Of a stretch of DNA of 43,395 bases, positions 15,544-23,174 are shown in pieces (positions within the stretch are counted from its first letter, which is position 1; each line of letters starts with the position of its first letter). The DNA is from Cytophagales bacterium (GTDB lineage: Bacteria > Bacteroidota > Bacteroidia > Cytophagales > 172606-1). The translations under genes and the position numbers were made by a program. The stretch covers positions 57,501-100,895 of the forward strand of contig JAUJMU010000016.1 in the NCBI GenBank assembly GCA_030446715.1, read 5' to 3'. The notes under the pieces were generated by a model. That model made no database searches. It worked only from the letters and a program-made list of their open reading frames with translations, and was not told the origin of the DNA.

Positions 15544-16806
15544 TCAGATGGTAAATTCTTCCTGAGTAATGCGTGATAGTTGTCTTAATTCAGATCCGAT
15601 AATAGTAGTAAGTTCAATGCTTTGCTCCGCGAGATACCGGGCAAGTTGGAGAAAAGCTGCTTTATCAATGGGTTGCTTTTGCAAAATTCTGGTCTTCATC
15701 TGATTAAACTTGTCCAGATCGGCTTCTGTTTCCACACCAAATCGTTTTTCAATATCAAACACCTCCCTTAGAATCAACTGGTAGCTTTCTCCGTCTTCAG
15801 ACAGTTTTGACGGCTGCGCATGGCTGTTGCCGTTCTCATCCAGCACCAGTTTATGCACCCAGGCTCCATCTACGGAGCCGACCACGAAAGGTGAATGGGT
15901 GGAAACAAAAATCTGGGCGTTTTTAAAAAGCTTTTGAACAGCGGGCAGAATTTTACGTTGCCACGCCGGGTGGAGGTGTACGTCAATTTCGTCGAGGAAT
16001 AAAATAAAGTTCCGGTCCAGTACCTCTACATCCGTAGCCCACTTGATCCGGTCCATTCGCATGAGCAAATCGGCTATCCAGCTGATGATGGATTTCAAAC
16101 CGTCCGGCAATACATCGAAGGACAGGATTTTGTCCTCTACTTTTATTACAACGTTAAGCGGATCGGTTTCTAAAACGAACTCAATTTTCTGATTGATAAT
16201 CTCTGCAATGGCATTTTCAATCCTTGTAACTGATTTCCGGTACCGTTCCGCCTTTCCCTGCCCGTTTTTAATCAACTCAAGGGCCTCCTTGGTTTTGTTA
16301 TTGGCCACCCATTGCATGAATAGGCCCGGATTGACGGATTGTTTAAAATCAAGGGAGTTTTCAAACGGGTTAACAGTCAACTCCTGAATCGGACCGATCT
16401 GGGTACTGGCAATATTCCGGTAGCCTGAGTAGGCAAAGAAGGCGAATTCAAAAGTGGTTATCTGATAGTTATTAATTTTATGGATGTAGGATGGGTAGAG
16501 CGGGGACTTCCGGTCAGTAGTTAAGGATAAATAACCCGTATTGCTGTAGCTGTATTTTAATTCAGCTTCATTATCCAGCGACAAACGAACCAGACTTCTT
16601 TCATCTGAAAAACGAAATCTGTTTTTCAAATCGGCGTGTACTTCCCGGATACTCGCTAATGCGTACAACACCGTGCTCTTGCCTGTTCCATTTTCTCCGG
16701 TAAAAATGTGAATCTCAGCTTTGTCCGGAAGTTTCTTCTCCGGAAACCCAATGGTTTCATCTTCAAAGACGCCGATGTTCTGGAAGTGGATTTTAGTAAT
16801 TCTCAT
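15544..16806 (-). CDS. ptuA: AAA/OLD-like ATPase, PtuA-like component of a Septu-type defence system
   Basis: A 420-residue ABC/SMC-type ATPase. The Walker A motif is TGENGTGKSTV at about 37-47. The signature-like segment is LPDGLKSIISW. The Walker B is FILFLDEIDVHLHP and a switch histidine follows in VSTHSPFVVGS. A helical middle region (about 165-225) separates the lobes. There is no C-terminal TOPRIM domain, so it is not a classical OLD nuclease. The nuclease function is supplied by the downstream HNH gene, which starts one base after this stop codon. That two-gene order and domain pairing is the Septu layout. Direct family assignment needs a profile search; related ATPase-HNH pairs also occur in other defence systems. 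Confidence 0.8.
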   Translation of the reverse strand: MRITKIHFQNIGVFEDETIGFPEKKLPDKAEIHIFTGENGTGKSTVLYALASIREVHADLKNRFRFSDERSLVRLSLDNEAELKYSYSNTGYLSLTTDRKSPLYPSYIHKINNYQITTFEFAFFAYSGYRNIASTQIGPIQELTVNPFENSLDFKQSVNPGLFMQWVANNKTKEALELIKNGQGKAERYRKSVTRIENAIAEIINQKIEFVLETDPLNVVIKVEDKILSFDVLPDGLKSIISWIADLLMRMDRIKWATDVEVLDRNFILFLDEIDVHLHPAWQRKILPAVQKLFKNAQIFVSTHSPFVVGSVDGAWVHKLVLDENGNSHAQPSKLSEDGESYQLILREVFDIEKRFGVETEADLDKFNQMKTRILQKQPIDKAAFLQLARYLAEQSIELTTIIGSELRQLSRITQEEFTI

Positions 16807-16922
16807 AGGCGCTCATTATTACAATTGGCCCGAAAGGCAATTAACCAATGCCAAAGAGCAGTCTTATTACTGCGCCAAAGATCAGGAAAATACTGATTCT
16901 TATTCTGCGCTTTTTGTTTTAT

Positions 16923-16997
16923 GTCACTCCCGCAGGGAGTCTTGTTCAGACAGGAGAAGATTTTGCTTACATCAACAAGATTCCCTGCGGGAGTGAC
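16923..16997. repeat. REP-like element: 24-bp inverted repeat whose arms are themselves palindromic
   Basis: GTCACTCCCGCAGGGA plus GTCTTGTT (16923-16946) pairs with AACAAGAT plus TCCCTGCGGGAGTGAC (16974-16997) at 23 of 24 positions, with the remaining pair a G-T. Each arm carries an inner palindrome (ACTCCC-GCA-GGGAGT). It sits between ptuA and rbsA. Confidence 0.75.
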
Positions 16998-17043
16998 AGC
17001 TTACAGTGGTAAAACCGGAATAGTCACGGACTTTTTTGCACCT

Positions 17044-17118
17044 ATCACTTATCACTTGCCGGGCAGGCACTCAGGCCTGCCCCTACTTACTACTAATCAC
17101 TTACCACTCCCCGTTCAC
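17044..17118. repeat. Heptad tract D with an embedded hairpin, running into the rbsA-like stop codon
   Basis: Two units ATCACTT (17044-17057) are followed by a perfect hairpin GGGCAGGC/GCCTGCCC (17061-17082). Then come TACTTAC, TACTAAT, CACTTAC, CACTCCC and CGTTCAC (17084-17118), the last one containing the stop codon at 17115-17117. The hairpin appears to have been inserted into an older heptad tract. Confidence 0.75.
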
Positions 17119-18614
17119 TCCACTACCCCGGACGTGGCAAACCGCATGATGCTGTGGTCGGTCCATTCCCGGATCGGTTTCACCGGCGACAGTTCGCCCC
17201 GGTACATGACCGCCAGCGAGTCGCAGATGCCCAGCAGTTCGGGCAGGTAAGAGCTGATCACCACCACCGCTTTGCCCTGCGCGGCGAGTTGGCCGATCAG
17301 GCGGTAGATTTCGGCCTTGCTGCCTACGTCAATGCCGCGGGTGGGTTCGTCGAGGAAAAATACATCGCCGTTCTGGTGTAGCAGCCGGGCAATGGCAATC
17401 TTCTGCTGGTTGCCGCCCGAAAGGGCGGAGGCCGGCTGGCGTACGTCCCGGCACCTGATGCTCAGTTCCTGCCGCCACCGGTCGGCCTGCGCCTGTTCCT
17501 TTCCCAGATCAACCCAGCCACCCCGGCTGAGCCGGCCCAGAGCCGAGAGGGTAATGTTGGCGTAAATGGGCAGGTTCACGGCCAGCCCTTCTTCCTTGCG
17601 GTTTTCGCTGAGCAGATCCAGACCGTAATCAAGGGCGGTGCGGGGCGTCAGGTATCCGGCCCGGAGCTGCGGCTGGCCGGCAATGGTCACGCGGCCGTTT
17701 CTGACTTTGTCCAGCCCGAACAGGCAACGGATCGTTTCGGTGCGTCCTGCCCCCACCAGACCTGATATTCCCAGTATCTCCCCCCGGTGCAGGGTAAAAG
17801 AGGTACGGCGCGGCAGGACGTCCCCTTGTAAATCATGCACTTCCATTACCGGGATGCCGATGGTGTGAGGCGTGTAGGGATACATATCGTCAAGGGAGCG
17901 GCCCACCATCTGCGCAATCAGATGGGCAACAGTGGCTTCGGCCATGTTGCCCTTGCCTACGGTTTCGCCGTCCCGCAGTACCGTGTACCGGTCGCATATT
18001 TCCTGCACTTCTTCCAGAAAATGACTGATGTAGATCACGGCAATCCCTTTGGCCTTGAGCCGGCTGATTACTCCAAACAGGGCCCGGCTGTCGGCGGCAG
18101 TGAGAGAGGAGGTAGGCTCATCCATGATTACCACCTCGGCATCCAGCACGAGGGCGCGGGCAATTTCTACCAGTTGCTGGCGGGCAATGCTCAGGTCACT
18201 TACCCGGGTGGCGGGGTCCAGGGTTTCCTGCCCCAGCAGCGCAAGGGCTTCTTTTACTTTGCCTTTCTGGCTCAGGTTAAATCCGAATCGTGACTTTTCG
18301 AGGCCAAGGGTAATGTTTTCCTCTACGGAAAGGTGCGGCACCAGCGTCAGTTCCTGATAAATCATGGCAATGCCCGACAGCCGGCCTGCGGCGGGGGACT
18401 GCGGCGCGTACGGTTTGCCCCGGAAGGTAATCGTACCGGAGTCGGGCTTTTCGGCGCCGCTCAGGATTTTCATCAGCGTACTCTTGCCGGCTCCGTTTTC
18501 ACCGATCAGGGCGTGTACCTCGCCGGGGGCCACTTCCAGATTTACGCCTTTCAGCGCCTTTACCGGCCCGAATGACTTAGTGATGTGCTCCAGTTGCAGA
18601 AGGGTAGCGGTCAT
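17115..18614 (-). CDS. Sugar ABC transporter ATP-binding protein (RbsA/MglA type, two ATPase cassettes)
   Basis: A 499-residue protein of the tandem-cassette CUT2 type, close to the family's usual length. The first cassette has Walker A GENGAGKST, signature LSIARQQLVEIARAL and Walker B VVIMDEPTSSL. The second has the degenerate P-loop GLVGAGRTE usual for this family, then LSGGNQQKIAIARLL and FFLDEPTRGIDVGSK. These ATPases drive ribose, galactose or similar monosaccharide uptake with an RbsC permease and a periplasmic binding protein. Neither partner lies within the window on either side, so the cassette is either an orphan or works with a distant permease. The neighbours (ptuA-B and a peroxiredoxin) have no transport link. 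Confidence 0.9.
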   Translation of the reverse strand: MTATLLQLEHITKSFGPVKALKGVNLEVAPGEVHALIGENGAGKSTLMKILSGAEKPDSGTITFRGKPYAPQSPAAGRLSGIAMIYQELTLVPHLSVEENITLGLEKSRFGFNLSQKGKVKEALALLGQETLDPATRVSDLSIARQQLVEIARALVLDAEVVIMDEPTSSLTAADSRALFGVISRLKAKGIAVIYISHFLEEVQEICDRYTVLRDGETVGKGNMAEATVAHLIAQMVGRSLDDMYPYTPHTIGIPVMEVHDLQGDVLPRRTSFTLHRGEILGISGLVGAGRTETIRCLFGLDKVRNGRVTIAGQPQLRAGYLTPRTALDYGLDLLSENRKEEGLAVNLPIYANITLSALGRLSRGGWVDLGKEQAQADRWRQELSIRCRDVRQPASALSGGNQQKIAIARLLHQNGDVFFLDEPTRGIDVGSKAEIYRLIGQLAAQGKAVVVISSYLPELLGICDSLAVMYRGELSPVKPIREWTDHSIMRFATSGVVE

Positions 18615-18649
18615 AGGAAGTTGGGTTTGCTTCCTGCAAGATAAGGTTC

Positions 18650-18684
18650 AATCCAAAATTGACAATCCAAAATTGACAATGTCT
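18650..18684. repeat. Heptad tract E, upstream of the rbsA-like gene
   Basis: Consecutive units AATCCAA, AATTGAC, AATCCAA, AATTGAC, AATGTCT. The AATTGAC unit also occurs in tract C. Confidence 0.75.
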
Positions 18685-18744
18685 GTCCGGTGAGGTACCC
18701 CGTAAGCAAGGCTTCGGGTGGGGCAGGTGAAGGGGAAGCAAGCA

Positions 18745-19293
18745 TCAGGCCTCCGCAAAGGCCCTGATTTTTTCGGTATTCATCCGGTCTCTGAGGTTAT
18801 CCGAATAATGCACTTCTTTTACAATCAGTCCTTTATCAATCAGAAATTCAGCCGGCATGGTCGAAATAGATTCTCCGTCAGCCATCAGGTGCATGGGTGC
18901 GCCCAGTGACCTTGCCTTGAATGCGGTCTGAACAAAGCTTGAAATATGACTGACCGCGGATTTGAAACCCGAATTTTCGAGACCGTAGGCATCGTACCAC
19001 TTTTTTTCGGGATCGGCAATCAGCGGTATGGGTGACACCTCGCGGTGAAAGATGCTGTTTAACAGCACTTTTTCCTTTGACTCAAAAAAGAAGACCATCT
19101 CCATGCCTTTGGCGGATAACTCTTCGTGCATTTTTGAAAGGGTGTGTACGCGGATATTGCAGAAGGGGCAGCCGGCGTGGCGGAAAAATCCGAGAAATAC
19201 TTTTTTGTCTCTGTATTCGGCCAGATCAATCATTCTGCCGAAAATATCTTTCTGCTTAAAAACAGGAGCGGACAGGTTGCTTTCTAATTTCAT
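18745..19293 (-). CDS. Peroxiredoxin-like (AhpC/TSA-type) thioredoxin-fold protein
   Basis: A 182-residue cytoplasmic protein with a thioredoxin fold. The active-site region is FFRHAGCPFCNIRVH at about residues 37-51, giving a CPFC redox pair in the usual peroxiredoxin position, after the strand KVFLGFF. A second conserved block (IPLIADPEKKWYDAYGLEN) is typical of the AhpC/TSA-2 or peroxiredoxin-like group. Such proteins reduce peroxides or other thiol substrates. There is no signal peptide and no linked reductase gene, so the physiological reductant is not indicated. Confidence 0.8.
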   Translation of the reverse strand: MKLESNLSAPVFKQKDIFGRMIDLAEYRDKKVFLGFFRHAGCPFCNIRVHTLSKMHEELSAKGMEMVFFFESKEKVLLNSIFHREVSPIPLIADPEKKWYDAYGLENSGFKSAVSHISSFVQTAFKARSLGAPMHLMADGESISTMPAEFLIDKGLIVKEVHYSDNLRDRMNTEKIRAFAEA

Positions 19294-19461
19294 CTGAGTT
19301 GCGGGAATTTTTCAATTTATTAAAAATCCGGCTCTTGCAGGCAAATTTCAATTTACCCGGGCAGGCTGGCAGGTAAGAAAACGTCAGTTCATGCCGGCAA
19401 TTATTTTTGATGAAGGCCGTTAAGATAGGGAGCTAATGCGCCAGGGATCAGAATGCTCTTG

Positions 19462-19470
19462 TATATTTGC
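19462..19470 (+). promoter_or_regulatory. Candidate -7 box of thiL
   Basis: TATATTTGC is a perfect TAnnTTTGC box, 68 bases before the thiL ATG. A longer open frame starting at 19467 overlaps it, which argues for the later start at 19539. Confidence 0.5.
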
Positions 19471-19538
19471 CGATTCCTGCCATAAGATTTTGTCTCTTCC
19501 GTATACGGCAGAAACATTCAGGCAAATTCACACCGACC

Positions 19539-20570
19539 ATGAACCAACCTACCCGTACTGAACTTGCTGCTCTCGGTGAATTCGGCCTGATAGACCGGCT
19601 CAGCAAGGGCGTTCAACTGTTTCATGAGCAGACCCTGAAAGGAATCGGGGATGATGCCGCCGTGCTGGACCTTGGCGGTCAGCTCACGGTGGTGACCACC
19701 GATATGCTGCTCGAAGGCGTTCACTTCGACCTCAGCTACGCACCCCTGCCTCACCTGGGCTATAAAGCAGTTGCCGTAAATATCTCCGACATAGCCGCCA
19801 TGAACGCCGTGCCCAGGCAGATTACAGTCAGTATTGCCGCCAGCAACCGGTTTTCGGTGGAGGCAATTGAAGCAATTTATTCCGGCATCAAAACTGCCTG
19901 TGAGGAATACAAAGTGGATCTGGTGGGCGGCGACACTACCTCGTCACGGTCGGGCCTTGTGATCTCAGTCACTGCCATCGGGCAGGCCGGGAAGGAAAAA
20001 CTGACGTACCGCAGCGGTGCCCGGCCGGGCGACATTATCTGCGTCAGCGGCGACCTCGGAGCTGCCTACGTCGGCTTGCAGATCCTGGAACGCGAAAAGC
20101 AGGTGTACATGGCCAATCCGGATATGCAGCCGCAGCTGGAAGGCAAGGATTACCTGATTCAGCGGCAACTGAAGCCCCAGGCCCGCATGGACATCGTGTA
20201 CGAACTCCGTGAACTGGGCGTCCAGCCTACGGCCATGATGGATATTTCGGATGGCCTTGCCTCGGAGATCCTGCATATCTGCAAGAGTTCGTCGGTCGGG
20301 GCTACTGTCTATGAGGACAAATTGCCCATTGACGGAGTTACCTATACCACTGCCGTTGAAATACAGCTTGACCCCACTACCTGTGCCCTCAACGGGGGCG
20401 AAGATTACGAACTGCTTTTTACCATCGGGCAAAATGATTACGAAAAGCTGAAGAATCATCCGGATGTATTCTTTATCGGCTACATCAATGAAGCCAGCAA
20501 GGGAATCAACCTGATTACCAAAAACGAAAACCGTGTACCGGTACGGGCTCAGGGCTGGGTACATTTCTGA
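19539..20570 (+). CDS. thiL: Thiamine-monophosphate kinase
   Basis: A 343-residue enzyme that phosphorylates thiamine monophosphate to thiamine diphosphate, the last step of cofactor synthesis. It has the ThiL/PurM fold pattern: KGIGDDAAVLDLG, TTDMLLEGVHFD (metal-binding acidic residues), VNISDIAAMNAVP, VGGDTTSSRSG, MMDISDGLASE and LNGGEDYELLFT. The ATG at 19539 is chosen because the extra upstream codons show no similarity and overlap a promoter-like box. No other thiamine gene is in the window. Confidence 0.95.
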   Translation: MNQPTRTELAALGEFGLIDRLSKGVQLFHEQTLKGIGDDAAVLDLGGQLTVVTTDMLLEGVHFDLSYAPLPHLGYKAVAVNISDIAAMNAVPRQITVSIAASNRFSVEAIEAIYSGIKTACEEYKVDLVGGDTTSSRSGLVISVTAIGQAGKEKLTYRSGARPGDIICVSGDLGAAYVGLQILEREKQVYMANPDMQPQLEGKDYLIQRQLKPQARMDIVYELRELGVQPTAMMDISDGLASEILHICKSSSVGATVYEDKLPIDGVTYTTAVEIQLDPTTCALNGGEDYELLFTIGQNDYEKLKNHPDVFFIGYINEASKGINLITKNENRVPVRAQGWVHF

Positions 20571-20790
20571 AAAGTTGTCCCGTTTGCCGGGTCTCTTTTT
20601 CTGTAGTCCCGGTGACCTGAAGGCGCCTGTATAAGCTATGGCCTTACGGCCCGCATCCGGTCTGAGTATTATCAGGAGGTGCGTTCACGAAAAAAGTGCC
20701 TGTAATGTATGAGGTCTTTTTTTATTCCGTAAATTCAAAAGTTGGAAAGTTTTTTGATGTCGAAAAAGTATACAATTATTTTCAACGCCA

Positions 20791-21642
20791 ATGCAGCTTG
20801 GAATTAGTACCTATACATATCCTTGGGCAGTGGGCGTATCCGGGTTTATGCCTGCCACCCCACTCACAGTTCCGGACCTGATCAGGCGGGCACAGCAGAA
20901 GGGCATTTCCGTATTGCAGATCGGGGACAACCTGCCTCTCCATACGTTGTCTTCCCGCCAGCTGGCCGATTGTGTTGCGCTGGCTAACCGGCTGAATATC
21001 AGTCTGGAGGTTGGTGCCCGGGGACTTACCCCCACAACCCTGCATACTTACCTGCGGATTGCCCGCCAATGTAATTCTCCCTTTCTGCGGCTGGTGATTG
21101 ACTCCGACAATTACGAACCTTCAGCGGAAGAGGCAACCGGGATTATCCGGGAGTCGCTGGACGAAATCCGGCAGTCGGGCGTACGGCTGGCCATTGAGAA
21201 CCACGACCGGTTTCCGGCCCGGATGCTCAAAAGGATAGTGCAATCCACGGATACCGACTGGGTAGGCATCTGCCTCGACACAGCCAACTCCCTTGGAGCC
21301 GGTGAAGACACCGATACGGTATCAGACGTACTGGCCCCGTTTACCTTCAACCTGCACATCAAAGACTTTACGGTACGCCGGGTAAGTCACAAGATGGGCT
21401 TTGTGGTGGAAGGCCAGCCAGCCGGTCAGGGCCTGCTTTCCGTGACCCGCCTCCTGCAGAAGATGATTCCCTACAACCGGTGCTATTCTTCTACCCTCGA
21501 ACTCTGGACGCCGCCGGAAGCCAATCTGGAAGAATCCATCCGCAAGGAGGACCGGTGGGCGGATCAGAGCATTGAGTATTTGAAGCCTTTTTTCGTCAAG
21601 CACTTTCCAGTGGACGTACCCAAAACCACGCGGAGGGCGTAA
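20791..21642 (+). CDS. Sugar phosphate isomerase/epimerase (xylose-isomerase-like TIM barrel)
   Basis: A 283-residue cytoplasmic protein of the AP-endonuclease-2 / xylose-isomerase-like TIM-barrel family. The metal-binding blocks are visible: VRLAIENHDRFP, WVGICLDTANSLGAGED, NLHIKDFTVRRV, and a C-terminal glutamate in SSTLELWTPPE. Members interconvert sugars, inositols or hydroxyacids with a divalent metal. A Gfo/Idh/MocA dehydrogenase and a 6-phosphogluconate-dehydrogenase-like gene follow on the same strand. The three probably serve one sugar or sugar-acid pathway, but the 341-base gap after this gene means they need not be one transcript. Confidence 0.85.
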   Translation: MQLGISTYTYPWAVGVSGFMPATPLTVPDLIRRAQQKGISVLQIGDNLPLHTLSSRQLADCVALANRLNISLEVGARGLTPTTLHTYLRIARQCNSPFLRLVIDSDNYEPSAEEATGIIRESLDEIRQSGVRLAIENHDRFPARMLKRIVQSTDTDWVGICLDTANSLGAGEDTDTVSDVLAPFTFNLHIKDFTVRRVSHKMGFVVEGQPAGQGLLSVTRLLQKMIPYNRCYSSTLELWTPPEANLEESIRKEDRWADQSIEYLKPFFVKHFPVDVPKTTRRA

Positions 21643-21658
21643 GACAAGTTCAGTTTCC

Positions 21659-21690
21659 CGCAGACCTGCCTGCCGGCAGGCGGGTCTGCG
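21659..21690. repeat. REP-like 32-base near-perfect palindrome
   Basis: Sixteen-base arms meet at CCGG, with all positions paired if one G-T pair is allowed. The core is CCTGCCTGCCGGCAGGCGGG. It lies 17 bases after the isomerase stop. It could act as a REP site, and it has no following T-run that would make it a terminator. Confidence 0.75.
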
Positions 21691-21754
21691 CGGATCAAGC
21701 AGAGTTTCTGTGAAGTAGCTGCGAAAACTATCTCAGCGAAGCTATTCCTTTTCG

Positions 21755-21870
21755 GGCGATAATCTGATAATCTTTACTAATATTACACCATCTGATAATC
21801 AAATATTTATATTCAAACCATTTTATAACTTTCTGATTATCATAGGTATCATTTTTACCATTCTATCGCC
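21755..21870. promoter_or_regulatory. AT-rich region with three TCTGATWATC repeats inside a GGCGATA/TATCGCC inverted repeat
   Basis: TCTGATAATC occurs at 21763 and 21791, and TCTGATTATC at 21832. GGCGATA (21755-21761) and TATCGCC (21864-21870) bracket them. It lies just upstream of the Gfo/Idh/MocA gene and could be an operator array or a small mobile remnant. Confidence 0.4.
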
Positions 21871-21983
21871 AGGAAGGGAATAAATAACTTCTCTCTTTGA
21901 GAACTTGTCCTCCACCCTCATCGGCGGAAAATAAGCAATTTTTTGCCTGGAAATGGTATATTGCCCGGAAGCAAATCCGACTT

Positions 21984-23015
21984 ATGTCCCAACTGAAAAT
22001 CGCCGTTGTTGGTTGCGGATTCTGGTCCGCCTTCCAGATTGCGGCCTGGAAAGAGTTCAGCGACCACGTACGCCTGGTTGCCGTCTGCGACAAGGATACA
22101 GACCGGGCAGAAGCCACTGCCGTACAGTTTGAGGTACCGGCTTTCTATTCCGACGCGGAGGAAATGCTGCGGCAGGAAAAGCCCGACGTAGTCGACATCA
22201 TCACAGATGTAAATACGCATGCCCGGCTGGTGGACCTCGCTGCCCGCTACGGCGTATCATCAGTCTGCCAGAAGCCCATTGCACCTGACCTCGTTACGGC
22301 CCGGCGCATGGTGGAAACCTGCCGGGAAAAGGGAGTCCGTTTTTACATCCACGAAAATTTCCGCTGGCAGGCGCCGGTCCGCCGGCTGAAGCAGGTCATG
22401 GATTCCGGCGATATCGGCGAGGTATTCAAGGCCCGCGTCTGGTTCTGCTCGGCCTTTCCGGTTTACAACAACCAGCCTTTTCTGGCGGAGCTGGAACAGT
22501 TTATTCTCACCGATATCGGCTCCCACGTGCTGGATGTGGTGCGTTTCCTGTTCGGTGAGGCCAGAAGTCTGCACTGCCTCGCGCGGCAGGTAAATCCAGC
22601 CATAAAAGGGGAGGATGTTGCCAATGTGTTCATGGAAATGGACAATGGCGTCCATTGCTATACCGAAATGTCCTACGCCTCCATTCTGGAAAAGGAGGTT
22701 TTTCCGCAAACCCTCGTGCTGGCCGAAGGCACCAGGGGATCGGTGCACCTGGATGCGGATTTTGTGCTGAAAACCACTACCCGCGGGGGCACCATGTCCG
22801 AAACCGTAAGGCCAAAGCTTTACCCCTGGGTTGATCCGGCGTACGCCGTGGTGCACTCCAGCTTGGTTGATTGCATCGGCAACATTCTGGATGATCTGCT
22901 CGGCCGGGGCCGGGCCGAAACCACCGGAGAAGACAATCTGAAGACGGCCCAACTTTATTTCTCCTGCTACGACTCTGCCCGCGAACGGAAGATTGTGGAA
23001 ATCGGGGAGGAGTAG
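21984..23015 (+). CDS. Gfo/Idh/MocA-family oxidoreductase
   Basis: A 343-residue NAD(P)-dependent dehydrogenase. The Rossmann domain begins KIAVVGCGFWSAFQIAAW. The usual EKP motif is present as QKP (SSVCQKPIAPDLVTARRM), which keeps the catalytic lysine. The C-terminal alpha/beta domain contains YIHENFRWQAPVRRLKQV and LTDIGSHVLDVVRFLFGE, with the conserved GSHVLD histidine and aspartate. The start at 21984 begins right at the Rossmann strand; an upstream in-frame extension to 21897 lacks family sequence. Substrates of this family are sugars, inositols or cyclic polyols. The 6PGDH-like gene downstream is of the D-apionate oxidoisomerase type, so an apiose-like or related branched-sugar pathway is possible but unproven. 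Confidence 0.88.
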   Translation: MSQLKIAVVGCGFWSAFQIAAWKEFSDHVRLVAVCDKDTDRAEATAVQFEVPAFYSDAEEMLRQEKPDVVDIITDVNTHARLVDLAARYGVSSVCQKPIAPDLVTARRMVETCREKGVRFYIHENFRWQAPVRRLKQVMDSGDIGEVFKARVWFCSAFPVYNNQPFLAELEQFILTDIGSHVLDVVRFLFGEARSLHCLARQVNPAIKGEDVANVFMEMDNGVHCYTEMSYASILEKEVFPQTLVLAEGTRGSVHLDADFVLKTTTRGGTMSETVRPKLYPWVDPAYAVVHSSLVDCIGNILDDLLGRGRAETTGEDNLKTAQLYFSCYDSARERKIVEIGEE

Positions 23016-23020
23016 GCCGT

Positions 23021-23083
23021 GGCAGTAAGCAGTAGCAGTAGACAGTAACAGCAGGCAGTAGCAGCAGTTGACAGAAGGCAGTG
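23021..23083. repeat. Heptad tract F, after the Gfo/Idh/MocA stop codon
   Basis: A run of GGCAGTA, AGCAGTA, GCAGTAG, ACAGTAA and related units. CAG recurs mostly every 7 bases, with some 6-base slips. It starts six bases after the stop codon. Confidence 0.6.
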
Positions 23084-23108
23084 AACCGGCACGGGTGAAT
23101 GTTTTCCA

Positions 23109-23171
23109 TTCTCACTCCTCGCTTCTCACTTCTCATATCTTTATTCTCATGTCTTACATCTAATATCTCAA
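23109..23171. repeat. Heptad tract G, upstream of the 6PGDH-like gene
   Basis: Nine consecutive units TTCTCAC, TCCTCGC, TTCTCAC, TTCTCAT, ATCTTTA, TTCTCAT, GTCTTAC, ATCTAAT, ATCTCAA, ending three bases before the ATG. It leaves no purine-rich ribosome-binding site. Confidence 0.85.
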
Positions 23172-23174
23172 CGA

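Noticed and set aside
14670-16806. Retron (ATPase-HNH pair with reverse transcriptase and msr-msd)
   Set aside because: No reverse transcriptase gene lies on either side and the 276-base gap after the HNH gene shows no typical msr-msd structure.
15544-16806. OLD-family nuclease for the ATPase gene
   Set aside because: The C-terminus has no TOPRIM acidic motifs; the nuclease is encoded separately by the adjacent HNH gene.
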